The notes beneath the pieces are model-generated. The model did no database searches. It saw only the letters and a list, made by a program, of their open reading frames with translations, and was not told the origin of the DNA. From Branchiostoma lanceolatum (lineage: Eukaryota; Chordata; Leptocardii; Amphioxiformes; Branchiostomatidae): a stretch of DNA of 64,000 nt. Made by a program: the position numbers and the translations under genes. Location: assembly GCF_035083965.1 (NCBI RefSeq), contig NC_089722.1, positions 31,523,958-31,587,957 on the forward strand, given 5' to 3'. Positions 21,089-31,528 of the stretch are shown one piece after another; positions within the stretch are counted from its first letter, which is position 1, and each line of letters starts with the position of its first letter.

Positions 21089-21244
21089 ATTAAAAGCGAT
21101 AAGGATGGAGATTGGAGATGTCTCCAGGAGTGATCATAGGCATAATCTGTATGTGGGTCCGATAACTACTCTGCAGTTAAGAAATCTACATTAGAGGCAA
21201 ACATATCCAGGTTGGCTGTGAGGATTCTGTTAGATGTGCGAAAG
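21089..21244 (+). pseudogene. Downstream zinc-finger remnant
   Basis: Between the right end of one element and the left end of the giant palindrome, the + strand reads NYSAVKKSTLEANISRL (about 21166-21216). This is recognisable as the CDYSAVSKSxLxxH half of a finger of the upstream gene. It shows that the ancestral finger array extended at least this far before the 2.6-kb insertion. Confidence 0.5.
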
Positions 21245-21251
21245 AAGGGCT
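21245..21251 (+). repeat. Left target-site duplication AAGGGCT
   Basis: Seven bases identical to those immediately outside the right end, directly adjoining the first base of the inverted terminus TATGGCATC. Confidence 0.75.
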
Positions 21252-21279
21252 TATGGCATCATTTCCGTGTCAAAATTAC

Positions 21280-21760
21280 GTACGTAAAAAACGTCACGTT
21301 TTGTCGTTTATACGTGACGTATTGGGGGTCAATACGTCACGTATGAAAGGCCTACGTCACGTATGCCGGAACGTACGGATACGTGACATACATATGGTTT
21401 TGCAATTTCCGTGTCAAAATTACCTGCATAAAAAAACGTACGATTTCTCGTCCAAACGTCACGTATAACAGGTCATACGTCACATAAGGCATATACGTCA
21501 CGTACTAAACGTGACATACATATGTCGTGGCAAAATATCGTATCTACGTAGACGTCACGTTTTGTGGTTATACGTTACGCACATAAATGGGTTATGTTAA
21601 CGTACCACGTTAACGTAACGTATGTACGCCCTTCAAGTTATTATAACAAACAACGTTAACATAACGTAGTCGTAGTTATCATAACGCATTACGTTAACGT
21701 AACATAGTCATTTACGTTATCATAACGCAGAGCGCTAACGTAACGTACACTAGAGTGAAC
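21280..21760. repeat. Subterminal ACGTCACGT / GTTAACGTAACG array, left
   Basis: About 480 bp dense in ACGTCACGTAT-type words (outer half) and CGTTAACGTAACGTA-type words (inner half). Many are themselves palindromic (ACGT, GTTAAC). The same block lies reversed at 31010-31495. A 9-bp difference separates the arms near 21530 and 31243. Confidence 0.8.
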
Positions 21761-22108
21761 CTTTATAATAGGCGTGTTCTGTTTACGTCATTGGTTTATG
21801 TTGTGTATAACGTCTACGATAGACGCGTTCTGGTGACGTCATCAGTTTATGTTATGTACAACGTGTATGATAGACTTGTTCTTGTGACGTCATCAGTCTA
21901 TGTTTTGTAAAAGCCGCAGCACACAATGTATTAGTGTGGGTACAAAGTAGTACGGACACAATTTTTGATGCCTGGCTAGAATATCCTTTGTGAGCATTAG
22001 CCAGATTTAAACTGTGCCGTGGGATATACTGTCTGAATTGATGAATTGAATTGTGAACCATTCTGTTCGTGTATATTCGAAAGTGCGTCATACTACGCGT
22101 CAACCCGT

Positions 22109-22711
22109 TCATTGAGTGAACTCAACAGATAGGCGATGCTCTTGTCGACTGTCCGCATCAAATCGTCGTCCAAATGCCCGAAGGTCGCGTACAGTCTTCC
22201 TATCCTCTGCCTCGTATTCGCTCAGACTTGACCACAAGCCCTTTGCGAAATCCTTCGAGCGGCTCTTGAAATGTAAATCCTCCAGGGAACGGGGAACTTT
22301 CTCGTCCCGGCGCAGAGAATCGTAGTGGACCTCGGAGCGTGCACGTCCGACCCGACACTTGCCAACGCCATGAGGTCCCTTGTGTCCCTTCACGGGTAGA
22401 GAACAAGCACGACTGTGAGCACTTGGAACCTGCCATGATCCTAGCGCGATGCCGGAAGCGGTGACCTTGAAGGACGAAGACGAACACGAGCTGGAAAAAC
22501 TTGAAATTTTACAGAGAATGGACCGCTGTGGCCGGCACGCGCCCTGTGATCGCCGAGTTACTGTCGGCGGAAGTGGTCTGAGCGGAGATGCAAAGGGGGG
22601 GGGGGGGGGGCACGTGCTCAGGACCCGTATGTCGGGGGCGGAGCTTGACCACAGAGACGCCAGACTACGCGTCAACCGTTCCATGGTGATCAGCCATTGG
22701 TTGGAAATCAA
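22109..22711 (-). CDS. Unknown ~200-codon frame, left arm
   Basis: Minus strand, reading toward the left end of the element. The middle reads CSLPVKGHKGPHGVGKC, a Cys/Gly-His/Pro/Cys motif seen near the N-terminus of assorted transposable-element proteins. It is followed by a charged region (FKSRSKDFAKGLWSSLSEYE, then DRKTVRDLRAFGRRF). I recognise no enzyme domain. The likely true start is unclear. It differs from the right-arm copy by a G-rich insertion of ~27 bp near 22590. Confidence 0.45.
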   Translation of the reverse strand: MISNQWLITMERLTRSLASLWSSSAPDIRVLSTCPPPPPFASPLRPLPPTVTRRSQGACRPQRSILCKISSFSSSCSSSSFKVTASGIALGSWQVPSAHSRACSLPVKGHKGPHGVGKCRVGRARSEVHYDSLRRDEKVPRSLEDLHFKSRSKDFAKGLWSSLSEYEAEDRKTVRDLRAFGRRFDADSRQEHRLSVEFTQ

Positions 22712-23384
22712 GGTGGTCGTGAGCTCGCTGCTTGTGTGGATTACCGCCCAGCGGGCCGGGTGACAGTTTACAGTTCACCATACTTTCTGTAAAGACGCAT
22801 TGCATTATCAGAATATGAATTTACATGAATGTTATAGCCGACTTGATGGATAAAATATGGGGAAGTATAGTAGAGCATTTGTCATCGATTGTGTAACTAT
22901 TGTGACATTCGTCCCATTCTCATCCATTTGAAACCTGAAATTGTTGTCTGGCCTTGTTTGGATCTGAAATGTTTAGATTTATGTGGGTTAGGATATGGAG
23001 GGATCACTATGTACTTCTGTGGAATACTGCCATACGGAAATAATGTTTTGGTCTGTCTATTACAATGTAAAAGCAGTGATGGGCGATGGTTTTAATCCCA
23101 TATATGACCGCGGCTACAAGTACCCGCGAGAACTAACAGACACAATAGCTGCCCGTATACATCGATTGTACTCGAAGATTCCCTCTCATTAACTTTCCAA
23201 GCCCCTTTGTGTCGATTTTGTAGACACTCTGGCAGATCACACAACAAGGTGGTCTTTATACAACCATCAGAGAATCACACCTTTTTGTCTCCAATTGGCT
23301 TATCACAATACAAACTAATGCACCTGGTAGGGAGAGCGGCAAAAAAAAAACCCGGGACATTTGATATAAAGGTCACTATCTTCT

Positions 23385-23790
23385 ACTCTCCGAGCAGAGG
23401 TTAGTGGGGCAGATCGTCACCGTTTTATCATATGCCCCGTAATTTTAGTTTGGATGGGGCTAGCAGACAAAAAACGGGGCATATATTATGATAAAACGGT
23501 GACGAGCTGCCCCACAAACCTCTGCTTGGAGAGTAGTAAGGGACAATTAGAGAAGCCCGCGGCCGTCGCTCAGAAAAAAATGATCTTTCATTGCCTCCAT
23601 TGCAGACTCCGTCCGGCCAAGGAGGTCGGTGAGGTTGTTTACTTTCAAGTTAAAGCTTTACTATTACATTTTGTTGTTATTGCTGGCCTTCTCAGTCTTC
23701 CCGGACAGCAATAAGAAGAAGAAAAATGTAATGGTAAAGCTTTAACTTAACAAAGAAAACAGCCGTAAGAGTCTGAAATGGAGGCTAGAT
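23385..23790. repeat. Two small hairpins inside the left arm
   Basis: First hairpin: about 23385-23540, with arms carrying CTCTCCGAGCAGAGGTT and GTCACCGTTTTATCAT facing their complements. Second: about 23590-23785, with arms around CTTTACNATTACATTTT facing the complement, framing a CCGGACAGCAATAA loop. Both are repeated in the right arm (28980-29420) and, more diverged, beside the centre (26480-26770). Confidence 0.7.
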
Positions 23791-23819
23791 CTTTCAACCA
23801 ATATCGATCTTCTAGGAGC

Positions 23820-24010
23820 TCTTCACATCTGCTTTGAAGCCCAAGCATCTGCTTGGATCACAAATATCTGATGGATCCCAAACATCTGCTTGGAGCCACT
23901 ACCATGTGCTTTTCTAGATAATTTTCCATTGCTCCCAAGCAGATCTATAGGTCCCAATATCTGCTTTGAGTCCCAACATCTGCTTTAAGCCTCTATTATC
24001 TGGTCGGAGC
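23820..24010 (-). repeat. CAAGCAGATGTTTGGGCTC minisatellite, left outer
   Basis: Imperfect ~20-bp units; in + orientation they read ATCTGCTTGGAGCC. Three more blocks occur at 26329-26450, 28035-28160 and 28800-28990, placed symmetrically about the palindrome centre. Confidence 0.7.
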
Positions 24011-24249
24011 TCCAAACACCCAATGGAGCAGAACGAGAAAGGCACAAGCCTCACTCAGAGTGCCAGCCCTTTTTAGCTTTCCACGTCCGCTTGCCACGAC
24101 CCGCTACCTGGCTGAAAAAAAGAGCTGACACTCAGCAAGCACTCAGGCTAGAAAGGCATATCTATATATAGAAAGCACATGTTAGTGGCTCCAAGTATAT
24201 GTTTGAGCTCCAAGCAGACCCTATCTCCATAGCCGACTTCCTTCATAAA

Positions 24250-25912
24250 TGAATGAATGAAGACCTTTATTGCACATTTCTGCCACACTTGGCTAAGTAC
24301 AGGTCACAACAAAATATAATACAAGTACAGTTAGCGGATACAAAAGAATATGACTATCATTAAATAAATTCTACTTCTCCTCACTTTTCGGTTATAGTGG
24401 ATATAAAAGAACAGACGTGTTTTTCAATGGGAGGTTTGTCTAGTCGCATAAGAAATATGAATTTTTGAACAGTACTTAAATGTGTGAAGTAGGGAAATAG
24501 GTTTTCTACAAGTTTATACAGTTCATTTCTTTCTTTGGTATATAATTAAAGGTTAATGACCCGCCCCGAGGTGTATATGGTGTCTTAACGCCTGGCCATG
24601 TGCTATAACCACCGAATAAAACCACCGAGTGAGCGAAGCGAACGAGGTGGTTTTATGAGGTGGTTATAGCACATGACCAGGCGTTATGACACCATATACA
24701 CCGAGGAAGAGGCGGGTCATTAACGTTATTATCATATAGCGTATCCAAACTGACGCATATAAGAGTAGACAATTTCTGTTTGACGCATAGATCCCTTATA
24801 CTATTAAGAATGCATTTCAGAATTAACATTTGTCCTTTATTAACAGAAGATGATGAAGAAAATGTACAACTGTTGCCTGATTTATTTATTTCAACCACAC
24901 AGGATAGGAGGGTCGGTTTCAGGTCAGTCAGAAAATGTTATCATTGAAGAATCTCCCTGCAACATGACCTCAGATAAACCTGAATAGAACACAGGTTCTT
25001 TGGCCAGCAGGAAATGGAACGCGCGGAACCTTAGATAGAACGTGGTTTCTTTGGCCAACAGCAAATGGAACACGCGGAACATTTTTGGGAATTTTAAATT
25101 TGTTTTCCCCTTTTCATGTATTCTAAGGAAATTTTTAGGAATTCTAAGACAATAAAGATTTTTTTAACAAGGTTAAGAAAAAGATTCATCAAATAGATAC
25201 CACCTCTACAAAATGCAACGGTTATAAAGATTTTTAAACAAGGTTAAGAAAAAGATTCATCAAAAAGATACCCCCTCTACAAAATGGAACGGTTGTGTTC
25301 TGACATGACGTCAATAAGTGGTGTGTTATGGCGTGATAACAGACCACTTATTGTGGGCAATGGTGGCTTCTGATTGGTCGACGCCATCTACCTATGTGAT
25401 AATACACATTCTACCACAAAATGACATTCGTCTTCTACTCTATTCAAAGTACAATGTTTACATAATCGTTGTTCTAGAGGAGTGCGGGTATGTCTTCCCG
25501 TTTCAATATGTAGTTTGTGGCAGCTGATTCTTAGTCTTGTGAATGCATTCCTGACCCTCATATTTGAATAACTTAGATATTTTTCTTCATTATAAGTAGT
25601 TTTGAATAATCTATATGATCTTAACTTATATTTGGAAGCCCCACCTTTGTTGTCGTTATGTATTTCTTTCAGAAACGTTTGGAAGTAAATGTCTTTTATC
25701 CGTTGGCCAATGGAACTAACAATTTGTAACGTATTTGAATTATATGAAATTGGTAGGTGCCATAAGAAAGCAAACCCGCTCTCCTCTAAAGACTTACGTA
25801 TTCCTGTCGCCCAACATTTCACACCAGATTTGTCTAGATCTAACTGACAGCAGAAAGCATCTGCTTGAACAGGAATTTGAACTTTTGAATGAACCCCATA
25901 TTTCAGAGCCAT
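24250..25912 (-). mobile_element. LINE inserted in the left arm only
   Basis: Minus strand. The 3' end is an ATTCATTCATTCA tail at 24250-24262. The coding end runs from 25910 downward, with LRISCHKLHIETGRHTRTPLEQRLCKHC and EDECHFVVEC (a Cys/His C-terminal motif common in amphioxus LINEs). The right arm at ~28568 gives the empty site; CATA is repeated at both borders. The element is 5'-truncated and carries a nested insertion (24550-25404). Its presence in one arm shows that the palindrome existed before it. Confidence 0.75.
24550..25404. mobile_element. ~855-bp insert nested in the LINE, with hairpin
   Basis: The related LINE tail at 11.6-12.0 kb is continuous where this one is split, so this segment is an insertion (ATAAT repeated at the borders). 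It begins with a ~155-bp hairpin (24555-24715). The hairpin arms contain GGTGTATATGGTGTC and CTATAACCACC, and its loop contains GAGTGAGCGAAGCGAACGAG. The remainder includes two diverged copies of an AAAGATTTTT-AACAAGGTTAAGAAAA block. No coding frame. Confidence 0.6.
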
Positions 25913-26328
25913 ACAGCTGACTCTATTTGGCCAATTTCTACTATTTCCCCAGCGACCCGCAGAGACTGATAGAGAAACTTTTATTGTGAGACCATTTACA
26001 AGGCTCAACCATAAAACCTCCTTGGCTCAACCAAGGCGCGAACCTCCCACTGGGACGTGCGCGGGTGACTGGGTTTGTGCCAGAAATCGGTCATAAAAAG
26101 ATTAGTAACCCGGACATTCGTACGGCTGTTAACATTACCACGCGCGAGGAGGGGAGGCGACAATACAAAAGGTCACTATTGAATAGAAATATTCCGCCCT
26201 GTCTGAGTTATCGCACATCTTATAATTAGGTTGCAAAACATACTTCTTCTTCCAGTTTGATACGGTCTTCGCAACATATAGATCTGCTTGGAGATTATGG
26301 CACATCTATGATCTAGAAAAGAACATAT

Positions 26329-26450
26329 TCCAAGCAGATGTTTGGGCTCCAAGCAGATGTTTGGGCTCCAAGCAGATGTTTGGGATCCAAGCAGATAGTT
26401 GGGATCAAAGCAGATGTTTGGGATCCAAGCAGATGCAGAGAGCTCCAAGG
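26329..26450 (+). repeat. AAGCAGATGTTTGGGCTCC minisatellite, left inner
   Basis: Five to six near-perfect units of ~20 bp. Much more regular than the outer block, and mirrored at 28035-28160. Confidence 0.8.
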
Positions 26451-27069
26451 AGATCGATATTGGGTGAAAGATTTAGCCTCCATTGAAGACTCCTTCCGGC
26501 TATTTTCTTTTTCAAGTTTTACTATTACATTTTTCTTGTTGCTGTCCGGGATTAGGACCGGAAGGCCAACAATAAGAAAAAAAATGTAATGATAAAGCTA
26601 TAACCTGACAAAGAAAACAGCCGGAAGGAGTCTGCAATGGAGGCTATGAAAGTTACGGCCGGGCTTCTCTTAGCATACTTCTCTGCAAACATAGGCTGGT
26701 GGAGAGTTTGTGACCTTTTTATCAAATGCCCCGTTTTTTTGCCCGCTCTCCCCACCAGGTGCAAGTTTGTGATATTTACTGGAGACAAAGAGGTGTGGCT
26801 CTCTGATGTTTTATGACAGGAAGATTGTAAAAAGACCGCCATGTGTGGTCTGTCAGAGTGTCTAGCCGATCGATGGAAATATGTGCGCAAACAGTCATAC
26901 CTTTATGATCAAGTGGATTCACTGGAAGTATGGTCCAACACTGCGCAGCTTTAAACCCCTAAGAAATGTATGGTGCTGACTATGTCTTATGAAGTGCCCA
27001 CCTCCCCCCTCCACCCATAACTCTCGGGGGCAAACCCCTTCTGATCCCTTCTGGCAGTGATCGCTGCTA

Positions 27070-27250
27070 AAGTGTTGGGAATCTGGTTTCAGTCTAATCT
27101 GAAATGGGACAAACAAGTCTGCGAGTTTACCAAGAAGGCCAACAAATTTATGTTTATGCTCCGGAGACTTAAGACGTTCGGTCTTTCGACGGCAGATTTG
27201 GTGTACTGCGGCTAGACCTATCCTGGAATACTGTGTACCCGTCTATTAGC
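27070..27250 (+). pseudogene. LINE reverse transcriptase remnant
   Basis: The + strand reads FQSNLKWDKQVCEFTKKANK then FMFMLRRLKTFGLS and, after a frame change, PILEYCVPVY. These are the thumb-side motifs downstream of the RT core in CR1/Jockey-like LINEs (LGV..DLKWD, LRRLK..GL, PxLEYxxPVW). Less than 200 bp survives. Confidence 0.65.
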
Positions 27251-27430
27251 CTCTACCAGTCTCTGCGGGTCGCTGGGAAAATAGTAGAAATTGGCCAAAT
27301 AGAGTCAATTGTATGAATGGAGTCCGCTATCATGGAGAGAGGGTCCAATAGGCCGTAGCCGACTCCCTTCATATAATTGACTCTATTTAATTTCTACTCT
27401 TTTCCCAGCGACCCGCAGAGGCTCGTAGAG
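27245..27430. repeat. ~180-bp inverted repeat in the spacer
   Basis: CTCTGCGGGTCGCTGGGAAA (about 27255) faces its complement at about 27405-27424, with ATAGAGTCAATT and CCGACTCCCTTCAT words inside. The same sequence, single-armed, occurs at about 25930 and 28520 in the two long arms. Confidence 0.65.
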
Positions 27431-28034
27431 CCTATTATAAAAGTACAGGGGAGTTGATACCGCCGCCCGTTACGAACAAAAACATTACCTCCGTGTGCCA
27501 GCATTTATAGATCAGCAGAGATTGTACTCGTATACAAAACTCCCTACCCTGGGAGACCAGGCACTGTATATCATTCCACAGAGGTACATAGTGATCCCTC
27601 CATATCCTACATAAATCTATATATTCCAGATCCAAACAAGGCCAGACAATAATTTTAGGTTCCAAATAAATGAGAATGGGACGAACTTGCATCTGGTGGG
27701 GAGAGCGGGCCAAAAAACGGGGCATTTGATAAAAGATCATAAAAAGGTCACAATCTCCCCCACAAACTTTTGCTTGGAGATTAGTAAGAGACAGTCAAAG
27801 AAGCCCGGCCGTCACTCAGAAAAAATATATTTCATAGCCTTCATTGCAGACTCCTTCCGGCTGTTTTCTTTTTCATGTTATAGCTTTATCATTACATTTT
27901 TTTTCTTATTGTTGGCATTCCGGTCCTAATCCCGGACAGCAACAAGAAAAATGTAATAGTAAAACTTGAAAAAGAAAATAGCCGGAAGGAGTCTTCAATG
28001 GAGGCTAAATCTTTCACCCAATATCGATCTCCTT

Positions 28035-28160
28035 GGAGCTCTCTGCATCTGCTTGGATCCCAAACATCTGCTTTGATCCCAACTATCTGCTTGGATCCCA
28101 AACATCTGCTTGGAGCCCAAACATCTGCTTGGAGCCCAAACATCTGCTTGGAATATGTTC
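28035..28160 (-). repeat. AAGCAGATGTTTGGGCTCC minisatellite, right inner
   Basis: Exact mirror of the 26329-26450 array within the opposite arm. Confidence 0.8.
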
Positions 28161-28799
28161 TTTTCTAGATCATAGATGTGCCATAATCTCCAAGCAGATC
28201 TATATGTTGCGAAGACCGTATCAAACTGGAAGAAGAAGTATGTTTTGCAACCTAATTATAAGATGTGCGATAACTCAAACAGGGCGGAATATTTCTATTC
28301 AATAGTGACCTTTTGTATTGTCGCCTCCCCTCCTCGCGCGTGGTAATGTTAACAGCCGTACGAATGTCCGGGTTACTAATCTTTTTATGACCGATTTCTG
28401 GCACAAACGCAGTCACCCGCGCACGTCCCAGTGGGAGGTTCGCGCCTTGGTTGAGCCAAGGAGGTTTTATGGTTGAGCCTTGTAAATGGTCTCACAATAA
28501 AAGTTTCTCTATCAGTCTCTGCGGGTCGCTGGGAAAATAGTAGAAATTGGCCAAATGAGTCAGCTGTATGAAGGGGGTCGGCTATGGAGATAGGGTCTGC
28601 TTGGAGCTCAAACATATACTTGGAGCCACTAACATGTGCTTTCTATATATAGATATGCCTCCTTGCTGAGTGTCAGCTCTTTTTTTCAGCCAGGTAGCGG
28701 GTCGTGGCGAGCGGACGTGGAAAGCTAAAAAGGGCTGGCACTCTGAGTGAGGCTTGTGCCTTTCTCGTTCTGCTCCATTGGGTGTTTGGAGCTCCGACC

Positions 28800-28990
28800 A
28801 GATAATAGAGGCTTAAAGCAGATGTTGGGACTCAAAGCAGATATTGGGACCTATAGATCTGCTTGGGAGCAATGGAAAATTATCTAGAAAAGCACATGGT
28901 AGTGGCTCCAAGCAGATGTTTGGGATCCATCAGATATTTGTGATCCAAGCAGATGCTTGGGCTTCAAAGCAGATGTGAAGAGCTCCTAGA
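28800..28990 (+). repeat. AAGCAGATGTT minisatellite, right outer
   Basis: Mirror of the 23820-24010 block, with the same degenerate units. Confidence 0.7.
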
Positions 28991-30087
28991 AGATCGATAT
29001 TGGTTGAAAGATCTAGCCTCCATTTCAGACTCTTACGGCTGTTTTCTTTGTTAAGTTAAAGCTTTACCATTACATTTTTCTTCTTCTTATTGCTGTCCGG
29101 GAAGACCGAGAAGGCCAGCAATAACAAAAAAATGTAATAGTAAAGCTTTAACTTGAAAGTAAACAACCTCACCAACCTCCTTGGCCGGACGGAGTCTGCA
29201 ATGGAGGCAATGAAAGATCTTTTTTTTTCTGAGCGACGGCCGCGGGCTTCTCTAATTGTCCCTTACTACTCTCCAAGCAGAGGTTTGTGGGCAGCTCGTC
29301 ACCGTTTTATCATAATATATGCCCCGTTTTTTGTCCGCTAGCCCCATCCAAACTAAAATTACGGGGCATATGATTAAACGGTGACGATCTGCCCCACTAA
29401 CCTCTGCTCGGAGAGTAGAAGATAGTGACCTTTATATCAAATGTCCCGGTTTTTTTTTGCCACTCTCCCTACCAGGTGCATTAGTTTGTATTGTGATAAG
29501 CCAATTGGAGACAAAAAGGTGTGATTCTCTGATGGTTGTATAAAGACCACCTTGTTGTGTGATCTGCCAGAGTGTCTACAAAATCGACACAAAGGGGCTT
29601 GGAAAGTTCATGAGAGGGAATCTTCGAGTACAATCGATGTGTACGGGCAGCTATTGTGTCTGTTAGTTCTCGCGGGTACTTGTAGCCGCGGTCATATATG
29701 GGATTAAAACCATCGCCCATCACTGCTTTTACATTGTAATAGACAGACCAAAACATTATTTCCGTATGGCAGTATTCCACAGAAGTACATAGTGATCCCT
29801 CCATATCCTAACCCACATAAATCTAAACATTTCAGATCCAAACAAGGCCAGACAACAATTTCAGGTTTCAAATGGATGAGAATGGGACGAATGTCACAAT
29901 AGTTACACAATCGATGACAAATGCTCTACTATACTTCCCCATATTTTATCCATCAAGTCGGCTATAACATTCATGTAAATTCATATTCTGATAATGCAAT
30001 GCGTCTTTACAGAAAGTATGGTGAACTGTAAACTGTCACCCGGCCCGCTGGGCGGTAATCCACACAAGCAGCGAGCTCACGACCACC

Positions 30088-30663
30088 TTGATTTCCAACC
30101 AATGGCTGATCACCATGGAAGGGTTGACGCGTAGTCTGGCGTCTCCGTGGTCAAGCTCCGCCCCCGACATACGGGTCCTGAGCACTCCGCTCAGACCACT
30201 TCCGCCGACAGTCACTCGGCGATCACAGGGCGCGTGCCGGCCACAGCGGTCCGTTCTCTCTAAAATTTCAAGTTTTTCCAGCTCGTGTTCGTCTTCGTCC
30301 TTCAAGGTCACCGCTTCCGGCATCGCGCTAGGATCATGGCAGGTTCCAAGTGCTCACAGTCGTGCTTGTTCTCTACCCGTGAAGGGACACAAGGGACCTC
30401 ATGGCGTTGGCAAGTGTCGGGTCGGACGTGCACGCTCCGAGGTCCACTACGATTCTCTGCGCCGGGACGAGAAAGTTCCCCGTTCCCTGGAGGATTTACA
30501 TTTCAAGAGCCGCTCGAAGGATTTCGCAAAGGGCTTGTGGTCAAGTCTGAGCGAATACGAGGCAGAGGATAGGAAGACTGTACGCGACCTTCGGGCATTT
30601 GGACGACGATTTGATGCGGACAGTCGACAAGAGCATCGCCTATCTGTTGAGTTCACTCAATGA
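30088..30663 (+). CDS. Unknown ~190-codon frame, right arm
   Basis: Mirror copy of the left-arm frame, with the same Cys-containing GHKGPHGVGKC motif and charged tail ending EHRLSVEFTQ. It lacks the G-rich insertion. Preservation of an open frame in both arms may reflect recent origin of the palindrome or gene conversion rather than selection. Confidence 0.45.
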   Translation: MISNQWLITMEGLTRSLASPWSSSAPDIRVLSTPLRPLPPTVTRRSQGACRPQRSVLSKISSFSSSCSSSSFKVTASGIALGSWQVPSAHSRACSLPVKGHKGPHGVGKCRVGRARSEVHYDSLRRDEKVPRSLEDLHFKSRSKDFAKGLWSSLSEYEAEDRKTVRDLRAFGRRFDADSRQEHRLSVEFTQ

Positions 30664-31009
30664 ACGGGTTGACGCGTAGTATGGCGCACTTTCGAATATA
30701 CACGAACAGAATGGTTCACAATTCAATTCATCAATTCAGACAGTATATCCCACGGCACAGTTTAAATCTGGCTAATGCTCACATAGGATATTCTAGCCAG
30801 GCATCAAAAATTGTGTCCGTACTACTTTGTACCCACACTAATACATTGTGTGCTGCGGCTTTTACAAAACATAGACTGATGACGTCACAAGAACAAGTCT
30901 ATCATACACGTTGTACATAACATAAACTGATGACGTCACCAGAACGCGTCTATCGTAGACGTTATACACAACATAAACCAATGACGTAAACAGAACACGC
31001 CTATCATAA

Positions 31010-31495
31010 AGGTTCACTCTAGTGTACGTTACGTTAGCGCTCTGCGTTATGATAACGTAAATGACTATGTTACGTTAACGTAATGCGTTATGATAACTAC
31101 GACTACGTTATGTTAACGTTGTTTGTTATAATAACTTGAAGGGACTACATTCGTTACGTTAACGTGGTACGTTAACATAACTCATTTATGTGCGTAACGT
31201 ATAACCACAAAACGTGACGTCTACGTAGATACGATATTTTGATCTAAAAATGCCACGACATATGTATGTCACGTTTAGTACGTGACGTATATGCCTTATG
31301 TGACGTATGACCTGTTATACGTGACGTTTGGACGAGAAATCGTATGTAGGTAATTTTGACACGGAAATTGCAAAACCATATGTATGTCACGTATCCGTAC
31401 GTTCCGGCATAAGTGACGTAGGCCTTTCATACGTGACGTATTGACCCCCAATATGTCACGTATAAACGCCAAAACGTGACGTTTTTTACGTACGT
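31010..31495. repeat. Subterminal ACGTCACGT / GTTAACGTAACG array, right
   Basis: Mirror copy of the left subterminal block, with a few single-base differences and one 9-bp indel. Clusters of one short palindromic word at both ends of a mobile element are often binding sites for its mobilising protein. Confidence 0.8.
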
Positions 31496-31521
31496 AATTT
31501 TGACACGGAAATGATGCCATA

Positions 31522-31528
31522 AAGGGCT
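31522..31528 (+). repeat. Right target-site duplication AAGGGCT
   Basis: Directly adjoins the last base of the right terminus (GATGCCATA) and is identical to the left copy. Confidence 0.75.

Larger units (their letters stand above)
26766..27680. other. Spacer at the palindrome centre
   Basis: Not self-complementary as a whole. The outer left part resembles 23210-23290 in reverse and the outer right part resembles 22900-23100 in reverse, so diverged copies of arm modules reach into the spacer. It also holds a short LINE RT remnant and a ~180-bp inverted repeat (27245-27430). Confidence 0.6.
21252..31521. mobile_element. Giant palindromic (foldback-like) element, 10.27 kb
   Basis: The ends read TATGGCATCATTTCCGTG inward from both sides, and the 7-bp word AAGGGCT flanks both (21245-21251 and 31522-31528). 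Arms are 21252-26765 and 27681-31521. After subtracting a 1.66-kb LINE found only in the left arm, both are ~3.85 kb and nearly identical by eye. The spacer is ~0.9 kb. Each arm holds a subterminal ACGT-rich array, a ~200-codon frame reading toward the end, small hairpins and minisatellites. No transposase, integrase or RT of its own is recognised. It resembles foldback elements such as FB or Galileo (7-bp duplications in the latter) in form only. Confidence 0.8.

Noticed and set aside
21252-31521. Palindrome as a pure assembly artefact
   Set aside because: A one-sided LINE insertion, small arm-specific indels and a 7-bp flanking duplication favour a real structure, although long-read proof is not available here.
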